From Amycolatopsis lexingtonensis (lineage in GTDB: Bacteria; Actinomycetota; Actinomycetes; Mycobacteriales; Pseudonocardiaceae), in the NCBI RefSeq assembly GCF_014873755.1, contig NZ_JADBEG010000001.1, positions 4,466,501 to 4,530,500 on the forward strand: DNA of 64,000 nt. The letters are read 5' to 3'. Made by a program: the position numbers and the translations under genes. The notes under the pieces are model-generated. The model saw nothing but the letters and a program-made list of their open reading frames with translations. It ran no database searches and had not been told where the DNA came from. This document shows, in pieces, positions 43,415 through 51,240 of this stretch; position 1 is the first letter of the stretch, and every line of letters starts with the position of its first letter.

Positions 43415-43749
43415 GCCGCGAGCAGCTGGCGGCGCGGCAGGCGGAGCTGCTGCACGCGCTGCTGGCTTCGGGTCCGGCACCTTCCGGCTTCGATCCCGCG
43501 CGGTTGCGGGTGGAGGCTTCGGTGCTGCGGCGGAAGCACGGGCGGGTGCTGGCTTATCAGCGGCCTGAGCTGGCTGAGGCGCTGGGTGAGCGGTATGGGC
43601 CGTTGTTCGCGGAGTTCGCGGCGGAGCGGCCGAAGCTCGCCGCGGAACGGTCGGGGGCGTACGCGGATGAGTTCGTGACGTGGCTGATCGCTCGTGGGCA
43701 TCTGCCGAAGCCGCGGCGGGGACTGCGGGCCCGGCTGCGGCGGCGTTGA
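43411..43749 (+). CDS. Small companion protein of the MNIO enzyme
   Basis: A 112-residue protein whose GTG overlaps the MNIO stop in GTGA. It begins SREQLAARQAELLHALLASG, contains RLRVEASVLRRKHGRVLAYQ and RYGPLFAEFAAERP, then AYADEFVTWLIARGHLP and a basic tail. The order (LL-x-AL, a short proline stretch, a helix ending in A-L near Y-x-P/G-x-x-F, then a terminal helix) loosely recalls the N-terminal part of DUF2063 proteins, the usual recognition partners of MNIO enzymes. That likeness is my own reading and weak. By position it is the best candidate for substrate recognition. Confidence 0.7.
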   Translation: MSREQLAARQAELLHALLASGPAPSGFDPARLRVEASVLRRKHGRVLAYQRPELAEALGERYGPLFAEFAAERPKLAAERSGAYADEFVTWLIARGHLPKPRRGLRARLRRR

Positions 43750-43781
43750 CCGGCTTTGTCGACGGCCGGCGCGGGGTGTCT

Positions 43782-43826
43782 TGAATGAGTCATTCAAGAC
43801 CTCCTGCGCCCTGAATGACTCATTCA
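43782..43826. repeat. Paired 15-bp palindrome, copy pair 3
   Basis: TGAATGAGTCATTCA (43782-43796) and TGAATGACTCATTCA (43812-43826), spacing 30 bp. Flanks are GTCT on the left and AGAC on the right, plus CAAGAC between the copies. It lies 33 bp after the last gene of the MNIO operon. Confidence 0.85.
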
Positions 43827-43915
43827 AGACATCCCCGCCCCCGCTTCCGTGGCCCCGCCGGAGTGATCACCCACCGGCATCTCGGTGCTGCCGCGGCCAG
43901 ACATCCGCCGAGCTG

Positions 43916-43956
43916 AAGGGGACTTTCCTCTCGTCACGTGAGCGGAAAGTCCCCTT
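43916..43956. terminator. Hairpin terminator with palindromic loop
   Basis: AAGGGGACTTTCC (43916-43928) pairs with GGAAAGTCCCCTT (43944-43956). The 15-nt loop itself contains the palindrome TCACGTGA. It is placed to end transcripts arriving from both sides of this convergent region. Confidence 0.7.
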
Positions 43957-44136
43957 GAGCACATCAAGTCGGTGTCACCAGGCGCCCGGCGCCGGAGCCC
44001 GGCCCGGCGTCGCCCATCCACAACCGAGCCGGGCTGTGGACAACCCGGTCCAACCAGGGGCTTTCGTCGGGGGGCGCCGGTAAGCTGGCAGCGGGGCCTG
44101 CCCCCAGGGACGGGCGGGGCCCGTCTCCAGGGGTGA

Positions 44137-45477
44137 CTACGGCGTCCAGGTCGGTTTGTCGACTCCCGGCAGCCGCGTCCCGAAGTCCCAGTGCGGCTCC
44201 GCCCCCGGCAGCCCGCCTGCCATCCGGACCCGCGTGAGGCGGCCGTAGCCGCTGTCCGCGTCCTCCATCAGGTCGCTGTAGTCGACCTCGACGCCCGCAG
44301 GATCCTTACGCCCCAACGAATCCAGCCACCTGCCCGTACCGGCAAGCGACAACCGCGCGCGCCACGTGCCGCCGTCCGTCAGCTGCCGGTGCACCGCCGT
44401 CATGACCGCCGCTGCCGCGAGCCAGCCCGTCGCGTGATCCAACGCCTGGACCGGCAACGGTGACGGCTCCTCCGGCCCCCAAGCCATCCCGTTCGACATC
44501 TGGACCAAGCTGTCGAAGCCGCGCCGCCGGGCCCACGGGCCCTCCCAGCCATACGCGCTCAGGTCCGCGACCACCAACCCCGGCCGCAGCTCAGCCAGCT
44601 CCGACGGGCCGAACCCGATGCGCTCCAGCGCTCCCGGCCGGAAGGACTGGACCAGCACGTCCGCCCGGCTGATCAGCTTCTTCAGCCGCGCGCGGCCCCC
44701 CTCGGTGTCCAGGGCCACGAACGTCGAACGCTTGCCCTGACCGGTGTCGCGCACCAAGGCCTCGACGCGCGGCAGGTGCGCCGCCCCGACGTGCAGGACG
44801 TCAGCCCCGTGCGCGGCCAGCACCCGCCCGGCCACCGGGCCCGCGAGGACGTGAGTCAGCTCCAGCACCCGGACCCCGCCCAGGGGACGGTCCGAGTAGA
44901 ACAACGTCCGCTTCGGCGCCGCATCGATCGGCTCCAGGGAAACCAGCGGCAGTGAAGCCACCGCCGCCCCTTGCGGGTGCGCCGCCCAGTCCTCCGGCGA
45001 ACGCAGCTCGGCGGCCGCTCCCCCGGCGGACACCACCGCGTGCTCGATCTCGCGCGCCGGCCGTCCGGCGACCGCCTTCGCGACCGCGGCCCGGGTGCCG
45101 GGCACGCCCAGCCCCCAGCACACCGCCGCTTCGTGGCGCGGGTAGTTGCAGTGCAGGCGCACCCAGCCGTCGGCCGTGCGGTAGTTGCCCGACAGCGGCG
45201 CCCAGACCGACTCCGCGCCCGTGCCGTCGACCCGCAGCAGCTGCTCGCTGTGGAACGCCGCCGCCGCGTGCCGCGTGTCCGCGGTGACGACGCCGGGCTC
45301 GATCCCGCGCTGCTTCAGCAGTTCACCTGCCGCCAGGGTCGCGGCCGCGATGGACGCCGTCGCCGCGGCCGCCACCCGGTACGGGCCGGGCAGCACGTCC
45401 TCGGTGCCGGTCAGCTCGAAGGGGCCCGGCGCCGAACCGGTGAGCGCCCGCCAGACGCCCTCGACTGCCTCGCGCAC
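44137..45477 (-). CDS. CaiB/BaiF (family III) CoA-transferase-like protein
   Basis: A 446-residue protein. In ordinary family III CoA transferases the motif GxxVLELxxVLAGPxAGRxLA is at the N terminus; here VRVLELTHVLAGPVAGRVLA occurs only near residue 240, followed by ADVLVQSFRPGALERIGFGP and LVVADLSAYGWEGPWARRRG. The first ~230 residues (SIAAATLAAGELLKQRG, HAAAAFHSEQLLRVDG, WAPLSGNYRTADGWVRLHCN) resemble the latter part of the fold. It therefore looks like a two-lobed or rearranged variant. The GTG shares its last base with the hemQ stop. A role in haem metabolism is not implied by the family. Confidence 0.75.
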   Translation of the reverse strand: MREAVEGVWRALTGSAPGPFELTGTEDVLPGPYRVAAAATASIAAATLAAGELLKQRGIEPGVVTADTRHAAAAFHSEQLLRVDGTGAESVWAPLSGNYRTADGWVRLHCNYPRHEAAVCWGLGVPGTRAAVAKAVAGRPAREIEHAVVSAGGAAAELRSPEDWAAHPQGAAVASLPLVSLEPIDAAPKRTLFYSDRPLGGVRVLELTHVLAGPVAGRVLAAHGADVLHVGAAHLPRVEALVRDTGQGKRSTFVALDTEGGRARLKKLISRADVLVQSFRPGALERIGFGPSELAELRPGLVVADLSAYGWEGPWARRRGFDSLVQMSNGMAWGPEEPSPLPVQALDHATGWLAAAAVMTAVHRQLTDGGTWRARLSLAGTGRWLDSLGRKDPAGVEVDYSDLMEDADSGYGRLTRVRMAGGLPGAEPHWDFGTRLPGVDKPTWTP

Positions 45478-46169
45478 TACGGCAGAGCCGCGACGAGCTC
45501 GGCGGGCGGCACGCGCGTGCCGGTGTAGAACGGGATTTCCTCCCGGACGTGCAGCCGCGCCTCGGTGCCGCGCAGGTGGCGCATCAGGTCGACGATCCGG
45601 TGCAGCTCGTCGGCCTCGAAAGCGAGGATCCACTCGTAGTCGCCCAGCGCGAACGACGCGACGGTATTGGCGCGCACGTCCGGGTAGTCGCGGGCTTCCT
45701 TGCCGTGGTCGGCCAGCATCTTGCGGCGGTCGGCGTCCGGCAGCAGGTACCACTCGTAGGAGCGGACGAACGGGTACACGCAGATGTACTTGCGCGCCTC
45801 TTCCCCGGCCAGGAACGCCGGGATGTGGCTCTTGTTGAACTCGGCGGGCCGGTGCAGCGCGGTCTGGCTCCAGACCGGCGTCGACGCGCGCCCGAGCGGG
45901 GTCCGCCGGAAGCCGGAGTAGGCGGCCTGGACCTGCTCGATCTCCTCGGCGTGCCACCAGACCATGTAGTCGGCGTCGGCGCGCAGCGCGGACAGGTCGT
46001 AGACACCCCGGACGGTGACGCCCTTGGCCTCCAGGCCGTCGAGGTACTCGGTCGTCTCGCGGCCGGCGGTCCCGCGGTCCTCGCCCAGCCTGCCGGGCTC
46101 GATCCGGAAGACCGACCAGGTCGTGTACCGAATGGTGTCGTTGAGCTCGTTGTAGTTGACCCGCGCCAT
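45477..46169 (-). CDS. hemQ: Coproheme decarboxylase HemQ (ChdC)
   Basis: A 230-residue chlorite-dismutase-fold protein that performs the last step of the coproporphyrin-dependent haem pathway: peroxide-driven decarboxylation of Fe-coproporphyrin III to haem b. [20 protein letters not shown] is the start of the fold. [35 protein letters not shown] and the presumed axial His in [20 protein letters not shown] are family signatures. It is downstream of hemY and hemE with a 56-bp gap, in the same direction. Confidence 0.93.
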   Translation of the reverse strand: MARVNYNELNDTIRYTTWSVFRIEPGRLGEDRGTAGRETTEYLDGLEAKGVTVRGVYDLSALRADADYMVWWHAEEIEQVQAAYSGFRRTPLGRASTPVWSQTALHRPAEFNKSHIPAFLAGEEARKYICVYPFVRSYEWYLLPDADRRKMLADHGKEARDYPDVRANTVASFALGDYEWILAFEADELHRIVDLMRHLRGTEARLHVREEIPFYTGTRVPPAELVAALP

Positions 46170-46225
46170 GCGTCCATCCTGTCACCGCGCCGGGCCGGTC
46201 GCCGCCACGGGTCAGGTGAGAGCAC

Positions 46226-47626
46226 TCACTCGGCGAGGTGGGCCGCGACCCGCTGCGCGGCCGCCTCCGCCGTGGCCACGCAGGCCGGCAGCCCGACCCC
46301 GTGCAGCGTCGCCCCGGCGACCGCCAGCCCCGGGACCGCCGCGATCGCCTTCTCGATCCGCTCGACCCGCTCGAGGTGCCCGGCGCCGTACTGCGGCAGC
46401 CCGCCGCCCCACCGCGTCACGAGCGTCTCGATCGGCGCGGCCTTCACGCCGGTCAGGCGCGCGAGGTCGTCACGGACCACGCGAACCAACTCGACGTCGT
46501 CGGCCTGCAGCGCGCCCAGCTCGCCGAAGCGCCCGACCGAGCCGCGGACCAGCACCGGGCCGGTGCCGAAGTGGCTCCACTTCCGCGAAGAGAACGTGAA
46601 CGCCTTCGAGGCGTACGGCTTGCCGGAAGCGTCGCGCTCGCCGTGGCCGATCAGGATCCCCGACGCGTCCGGCAACGGCGTCCCGGGCGGCAGCGCCAGC
46701 GCGACCACGGCCATCGACGCCAGTTCGACCTCGCCGAACGCCGCCGAAGCCGCGGGCACCAGGTCGGCCAGCAGCCGGCGGGCCGAGGGCGCGGGGACCG
46801 CGAGGACGACCGCGTCGGCCTCGACCGTGTTGTCCGCGGGCGCGTGCGCGGTCGGCGCGGCGCCGATGCGCAGCCGCCAGCCCGTGCCGTGCCGCTCGAT
46901 GTCGCAGACCGGCAGCCCGGTCCGCAGCTCCGCGCCGGAAGCTTCGGTGAGCCGGTCGATGACCGTGCCGAGCCCGCCCGGGACGGTGCCGAACACCGGC
47001 GCGGTGGACGGGTTCGCCGGCAGCTGGGCGGCGGCCGCCGCGGTCAGCGAGCCCGCACCCGCGGCCAGCGCCGAGGCCAGGCCCGGCATGGTCGCGCGCA
47101 GGCCGAGGCCGTCCGCGCCACCCGCGTAGACGCCGCCGAGCAACGGGTCGACCAGCCGGTCGACGAGCTCGTCGCCGAAGCGCTCGCGCAGCAGCGGCCC
47201 GAGCGGCAGGTCACCGCTCGGCAACCGCAGCTCGGGCAGGGAGACTTCGGCCTCGACGGCCCGCCGTCCCGCTTCCGAAAGCACGCCGGCCACGGACTCG
47301 GCCGACGCCGGGACGCCCATCAACGTGCCGGGCGGCATGCCCGTCACGCTGCCGCCCGCGTGGATCTTCGCGCGGGCCTTCGTCGGGTGGACGACGTCGA
47401 GGTCCAGCTCGCGGACGAGCGCGAGCATCTCGGGACGGCGGACGAGGAAGGCCTCGGCGCCGACGTCGTAGGGGACGCCGGCGAGCTCGGCCGTGCGCAG
47501 CTTCCCGCCCGGCGTCTTCGTCTTCTCGAACACGACGATCTCGGCGTCCGCGCCGAGCAGCCGCCGCAGCCGGTACGCCGCGGTCAGCCCGGAAACGCCG
47601 CCCCCGACGACCGCGACGCGCTTCAC
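46226..47626 (-). CDS. hemY: Coproporphyrinogen III / protoporphyrinogen oxidase HemY (CgoX)
   Basis: A 466-residue FAD protein of the HemY/PPOX family. The FAD motif [18 protein letters not shown] is at the N terminus, and [20 protein letters not shown] follows. The C-terminal [20 protein letters not shown] is the second FAD contact. With HemQ adjacent, it should oxidise coproporphyrinogen III to coproporphyrin III, as in other Gram-positives. GTG start at 47626 overlaps the hemE stop by 4 nt. Confidence 0.93.
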   Translation of the reverse strand: MKRVAVVGGGVSGLTAAYRLRRLLGADAEIVVFEKTKTPGGKLRTAELAGVPYDVGAEAFLVRRPEMLALVRELDLDVVHPTKARAKIHAGGSVTGMPPGTLMGVPASAESVAGVLSEAGRRAVEAEVSLPELRLPSGDLPLGPLLRERFGDELVDRLVDPLLGGVYAGGADGLGLRATMPGLASALAAGAGSLTAAAAAQLPANPSTAPVFGTVPGGLGTVIDRLTEASGAELRTGLPVCDIERHGTGWRLRIGAAPTAHAPADNTVEADAVVLAVPAPSARRLLADLVPAASAAFGEVELASMAVVALALPPGTPLPDASGILIGHGERDASGKPYASKAFTFSSRKWSHFGTGPVLVRGSVGRFGELGALQADDVELVRVVRDDLARLTGVKAAPIETLVTRWGGGLPQYGAGHLERVERIEKAIAAVPGLAVAGATLHGVGLPACVATAEAAAQRVAAHLAE

Positions 47627-48693
47627 AGCTCGTGCACCAGCCCGACCACGCGGGTCAGCACGTCCGGGTCGACGCCCGGCAGCACGCCGTGGCCCAGGTT
47701 GAAGATGTGGCCGTCGGCCGCCTTGCCCTCCTCGACGATCCGGCTGACCTCGGCTTCGAGGACCGGCCAGGACGCGTGCAGCAGCGCCGGGTCGAGGTTG
47801 CCCTGCACGACGGCCTTGCCGCCGAGGCGCCGCACCGCTTCGTCGAGGGGGATGCGCCAGTCGACGCCGACGACGTCCGCGCCCGCGTCGCGCATCGCGG
47901 ACAACAGCTCGCCGGTGCCGACGCCGAAGTGGATGCGCGGCACGCCGTAGTCCGCGACGCCCGCGAGGACCCGCGCCGAGTGCGGCAGGACGAACTCGCG
48001 GTAGTCCCGCTCCGACAGCGCGCCGGCCCAGGAGTCGAACAGCTGGACCGCGTCGACGCCCGCGTCGAGCTGCGCGCGCAGGAACGTCAGCGCGACGTCG
48101 GCCAGGCGGCCGGCCAGCTCGTGCCACAGCGCCGGCTCGGAGTGCATCAGCGCCTTGGTGTGCTCGTGGTTGCGGCTCGGGCCGCCCTCGATGAGGTAGC
48201 TGGCGAGCGTGAACGGGGCGCCGGCGAAGCCGATGAGCGGGGTGCCGCCGAGCCGCTCGACGAGCAGCCGGACGCCGTCGGCGACCTTCGCCACGTGCTC
48301 GGGCTCGAGCACCGGCAGCGCTTTCACCGCGGCGAGGTCGCGCACCGGCGAGGCGGCCACCGGGCCGGTGCCGGGCACGATGTCGATGTCGACACCCGCG
48401 GCCTTCAGCGGCACCACGATGTCGCTGAAGAGGATCGCGGCGTCGACGCCGTGGCGGCGGACCGGCTGCAGCGTGATCTCGGCGAGCATTTCGGGGTCGA
48501 AGCAGGCGTCGAGCATCGGCACGCCCTCGCGCAGCGCGCGGTATTCGGGCAGCGAACGGCCGGCCTGGCGCATGAACCAGACCGGCGTGCGGGCCGGGCG
48601 TTCGCCGCGCGCGGCGGCCAGGAACGGGGCTTCGGGCAGCTCGCGGCGGCCGGACGGGGCGGTGCGCTGCGGCAGGGGCGTGGTCGGTGACAT
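47623..48693 (-). CDS. hemE: Uroporphyrinogen decarboxylase
   Basis: A 356-residue TIM-barrel enzyme that removes four acetate carboxyls from uroporphyrinogen III, giving coproporphyrinogen III. The hallmark [20 protein letters not shown] lies near residue 37. [13 protein letters not shown] with the catalytic Asp, [19 protein letters not shown] and [14 protein letters not shown] follow. The ATG at 48693 (MSPTTPLPQ) is chosen; an in-frame GTG at 48711 is also possible. It is divergent from DUF3000 across about 90 bp. Confidence 0.94.
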   Translation of the reverse strand: MSPTTPLPQRTAPSGRRELPEAPFLAAARGERPARTPVWFMRQAGRSLPEYRALREGVPMLDACFDPEMLAEITLQPVRRHGVDAAILFSDIVVPLKAAGVDIDIVPGTGPVAASPVRDLAAVKALPVLEPEHVAKVADGVRLLVERLGGTPLIGFAGAPFTLASYLIEGGPSRNHEHTKALMHSEPALWHELAGRLADVALTFLRAQLDAGVDAVQLFDSWAGALSERDYREFVLPHSARVLAGVADYGVPRIHFGVGTGELLSAMRDAGADVVGVDWRIPLDEAVRRLGGKAVVQGNLDPALLHASWPVLEAEVSRIVEEGKAADGHIFNLGHGVLPGVDPDVLTRVVGLVHEL

Positions 48694-48781
48694 CGCCGTC
48701 AATCGTGCCACGAGCCGGGGACGGCCCTTCTATCGGCGCGCCTGCGCCCGCAACGGGGCGTGCCCGCCCTAAAGTCGAAGC

Positions 48782-49345
48782 GTGACCGCGATGACGCCAG
48801 TGCCCGAACTCTTCCGCGAAGCAGTCGCGGCGCTGCAGTCCGTCCGGCCCCGCCGGGAGGTGCTGCTGGAGCCGATGCGGGCCCCGCAGCGGCTCGCGCC
48901 GTGGTCGTACGCGGTCAGCTGCGAAGTGGCGGGCCCGGCCGACGTGCTGGCCTCCGGCCGGCTGGTCCTGCTGCACGACCCGGACGGCCAGGAAGGCTGG
49001 GACGGCGTGCTGCGGCTGGTCATGTACGTCCGCGCGGAGCTGGACCGCGAGCTGGCGACCGACCCGTTCCTGCCGGCGGTCGGCTGGTCGTGGCTGACGG
49101 ATGCGCTGGAGGTGTCCGGCGCGAGCTGGACGGCACTGGGCGGCACGGTCACCGAGACGTCGTCGGCCCGCTTCGGCGACATCTCCGGCCCGGCCCGCAC
49201 CGATGACCTGGAGCTGCGGGCGTCGTGGACCCCGACCGATGCCGGGCTGCTGCCGCACGGGCAGGCGTTCTGCCAGGTGATGGCGAGCGTCGTGGGCCTG
49301 CCGCCGGTGGGTGTGACGTTGTTCGGGCAGCGCCAGAGCTCCTGA
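48782..49345 (+). CDS. DUF3000 family protein
   Basis: A 187-residue protein of DUF3000, conserved in actinobacteria between hemE and rnd, as in mycobacteria. Stretches such as PVPELFREAVAALQSVRPRR, SYAVSCEVAG, GRLVLLHDPDGQEGWDGVLR and PAVGWSWLTDALE are family-like. It is soluble with no known activity. Synteny hints at a housekeeping role. GTG start at 48782. Confidence 0.88.
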   Translation: MTAMTPVPELFREAVAALQSVRPRREVLLEPMRAPQRLAPWSYAVSCEVAGPADVLASGRLVLLHDPDGQEGWDGVLRLVMYVRAELDRELATDPFLPAVGWSWLTDALEVSGASWTALGGTVTETSSARFGDISGPARTDDLELRASWTPTDAGLLPHGQAFCQVMASVVGLPPVGVTLFGQRQSS

Positions 49346-49359
49346 CCCGCCGAGGGGCA

Positions 49360-49374
49360 TGAACGACTCGTTCA
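49360..49374. repeat. Variant single palindrome
   Basis: TGAACGACTCGTTCA differs from the common TGAATGACTCATTCA at two positions, but the changes are in partner bases (T to C, A to G), so the symmetry is kept. CAAGAC follows, as in the regular copies. Confidence 0.7.
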
Positions 49375-49452
49375 AGACGCTGGACGCCAGGGCCTCGGCA
49401 AAGTCGTGCGGCCAGGCCACTCTGCCGCCGGTGAGCCGCTCGCCCCACGTCC

Positions 49453-49497
49453 TGAATGACTCATTCAGGTCTTCGGGCGTCCTGAATGAGTCATTCA
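49453..49497. repeat. Paired 15-bp palindrome, copy pair 4
   Basis: TGAATGACTCATTCA (49453-49467) and TGAATGAGTCATTCA (49483-49497), 30 bp start to start; the spacer GGTCTTCGGGCGTCC nearly equals that of pair 1. Confidence 0.85.
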
Positions 49498-49624
49498 AGA
49501 CACTGGAGCACCGCTGCGGACCGCACCGACGCGACTTTGCCGGAGCCCTGACGCCGGACGCGGTGAACGACTCTTTCCTGGCATCGCCGGTCCGCTCCTG
49601 ACCGCCTGCGCCCCCGGGACGTCT

Positions 49625-49669
49625 TGAATGAGTCATTCAGGTCCCCGGACGTCTTGAATGAGTCATTCG
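49625..49669. repeat. Paired 15-bp palindrome, copy pair 5
   Basis: TGAATGAGTCATTCA (49625-49639) and TGAATGAGTCATTCG (49655-49669), the last base of the second copy broken. Spacing is again 30 bp; both copies are preceded by GTCT. Confidence 0.82.
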
Positions 49670-49888
49670 AGACACCGGCATCGCCGCCACGAGCACGACT
49701 AGGCTGGGAACGGCTGCCCGACCCGCTCCTGACCCGCGGCGTTCGGGCGATCGTCGGCAACGAAACGGCAACGGCGTCCCTCCGGGATCCACCCCGCGTC
49801 CGACCCCTTGTACCGATGTGAGCAAATTTCACGTCCACTGAACGCCGTTCACGTTCATTCCGGCCCCCTGAAGCGCCCCTGCGCGCCC

Positions 49889-49948
49889 GAAACGGCCCCG
49901 GACGAACCGGGGCACTCGGAGCCCGCCCGGCCGCTCTGAGGCCGTTTC
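49889..49948. other. Nested hairpin in the non-coding region
   Basis: GAAACGGCC (49889-49897) is matched by GGCCGTTTC (49940-49948), and inside it CCCCGG (49896-49901) pairs with CCGGGG (49907-49912). It may be a terminator or leader structure; no gene overlaps it. Confidence 0.45.
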
Positions 49949-50455
49949 ACGTCTCCTCGTTCGTGACTCACCGCGGTCACGCACCGCAACAAGATCAACT
50001 CGGCCACTTCAGGCCCGCCGGCGCCGGTGATCGACACGGACAGTCACGCTCCACAGGCTCGGCGACCCTCACCGAGCCCGCTCCGCGGAAATGATCATGC
50101 CCCGGCCGGGGCCACATTCCGGGTCCTGCCCGCGCCCATCCGGACCCTCGTCACTAGGCGCACCGGCAGCTGCACGACCCATCTGCACGGCCATTTGGCC
50201 GTCGGCAACTTCTTTGCATCGTGTTCGCTGGGCTATCCGTTAACAACCGGCCGTGTACTAGCCCGATCGTGTTACTCCGAACTCTCTGAGTGACTGTTCG
50301 TTTGAGATAGATACCCATTCGATCCCCCCGCAACGGCCTCCGGGCGGCTACAGTGCCTTCGACGACACCACTTTCGGTCTAAAGCTGGCGCGGCTGAACG
50401 GCCGAAGGTCCCGGTGCCGGTCGGGGGGCACGACCGACTCCAGGGAGGTAGTGAC

Positions 50456-51172
50456 GTGGCTACCGTCGGCATTTCTCAGGCCGTCCGATCCACGCCAGCC
50501 GGCGCGTTGCCGGCGAGCATGGTTCCGCACCCGCGGGAAGAGCTCTTTTCGGTACTGGTGGTCGACGACCACCCGCTGTTGAGGGAGGCAATCGCAGCAA
50601 GACTCGCACAGATGGGTGCGGGGACCGTCCACGAAGCCGCCACGGTGGCCGAGGCGAGGGCGCGAGCACAGGCCACCGGGCCTTGTGACCTGGCGATCCT
50701 CGATCTCGGACTGCCGGACGGCAGCGGCATCGAGCTGGTTACGGAACTCCGTAGCCACGGCTGGCCGCGCGTGGTCGTACTCGCATCCTCGGACGATCCG
50801 TACGCGGTCCGCTCGGCCTTCCAGGCCGGGGCCCAGGCGTACCTGCTGAAGTCCGCGTCGCCGGTCGTCGTGACCGATGGCGTGCGGCGTGTGCTCGAGG
50901 GCGGCGTCTACGCCGACCCGAGCGTGGCTCCGGTGCTGGCCACCGGGACCCGCGTCGCGGGCACCGACAACACCCCGCGCGAGCTGTCCGCTCGTGAGGT
51001 GGAGGTGCTCCAGCTGGTCGCCGACGGGCAGTCCAACAAGGAGATCGGCGAGGAGCTTTCGCTCTCCGCCCTCACCGTCAAGTCCCACCTGTCCCGGATC
51101 GGGCGCAAGCTCGGCACGGGCGACCGGGCCCAGATGGTGGCGCTGGCCATGCGAGCCGGCGTGATCCGCTGA
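50456..51172 (+). CDS. NarL/LuxR-type response regulator
   Basis: A 238-residue two-component regulator. The receiver domain (about 35-155) begins FSVLVVDDHPLLREAIAARL, with the phospho-acceptor Asp in LAILDLGLPDGSGIEL and the conserved Lys in AYLLKSASPV. The C-terminal GerE/LuxR helix-turn-helix is ELSAREVEVLQLVADGQSNK to LTVKSHLSRIGRKLGTGDR. GTG start at 50456 after GGGAGGTAGTGAC. No histidine kinase is adjacent, so it is an orphan regulator here. Its long upstream region suggests complex control. Confidence 0.9.
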   Translation: MATVGISQAVRSTPAGALPASMVPHPREELFSVLVVDDHPLLREAIAARLAQMGAGTVHEAATVAEARARAQATGPCDLAILDLGLPDGSGIELVTELRSHGWPRVVVLASSDDPYAVRSAFQAGAQAYLLKSASPVVVTDGVRRVLEGGVYADPSVAPVLATGTRVAGTDNTPRELSAREVEVLQLVADGQSNKEIGEELSLSALTVKSHLSRIGRKLGTGDRAQMVALAMRAGVIR

Positions 51173-51240
51173 CGCAAGCGAACAGCCCTGCGGGGCGGGC
51201 AGACCAGGCGCGGTATGCCCGTCCCGTAGGGTCGTCAACC

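Larger units (their letters stand above)
43750..44136. other. Non-coding convergent region with repeats
   Basis: About 390 bp between the MNIO operon and the leftward CoA-transferase-like gene. It contains palindrome pair 3 (43782-43826) and a long hairpin (43916-43956), then GC-rich sequence with GGGGCCTGCCCCCAGGGACGG-like runs near 44094-44130. No credible open frame was seen. Confidence 0.6.
49346..50455. other. 1.1 kb palindrome-rich non-coding region
   Basis: No convincing gene lies between DUF3000 and the response regulator. The left part (49360-49669) holds five intact copies of the 15-bp palindrome family plus a decayed one near 49564. The middle has the hairpin at 49889-49948 and the small palindrome TGAACGCCGTTCA (49839-49851). 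From 50200 to 50350 the sequence becomes AT-richer (AACTTCTTTGCATCGTG, GTTTGAGATAGATACCC) and probably holds the promoter and a long leader of the regulator gene. Confidence 0.65.

Noticed and set aside
49359..49673. Palindrome repeats as coding for small LNDSFKT-like peptides
   Set aside because: The repeats read openly because they contain no stop in one frame, but copies lie in both orientations and vary in frame, and no consistent start or ribosome site exists.
50027..50293. Possible 88-residue gene in the long non-coding region
   Set aside because: Composition unlike neighbours, no ribosome site before the ATG, and it runs across the probable promoter and leader of the response regulator.
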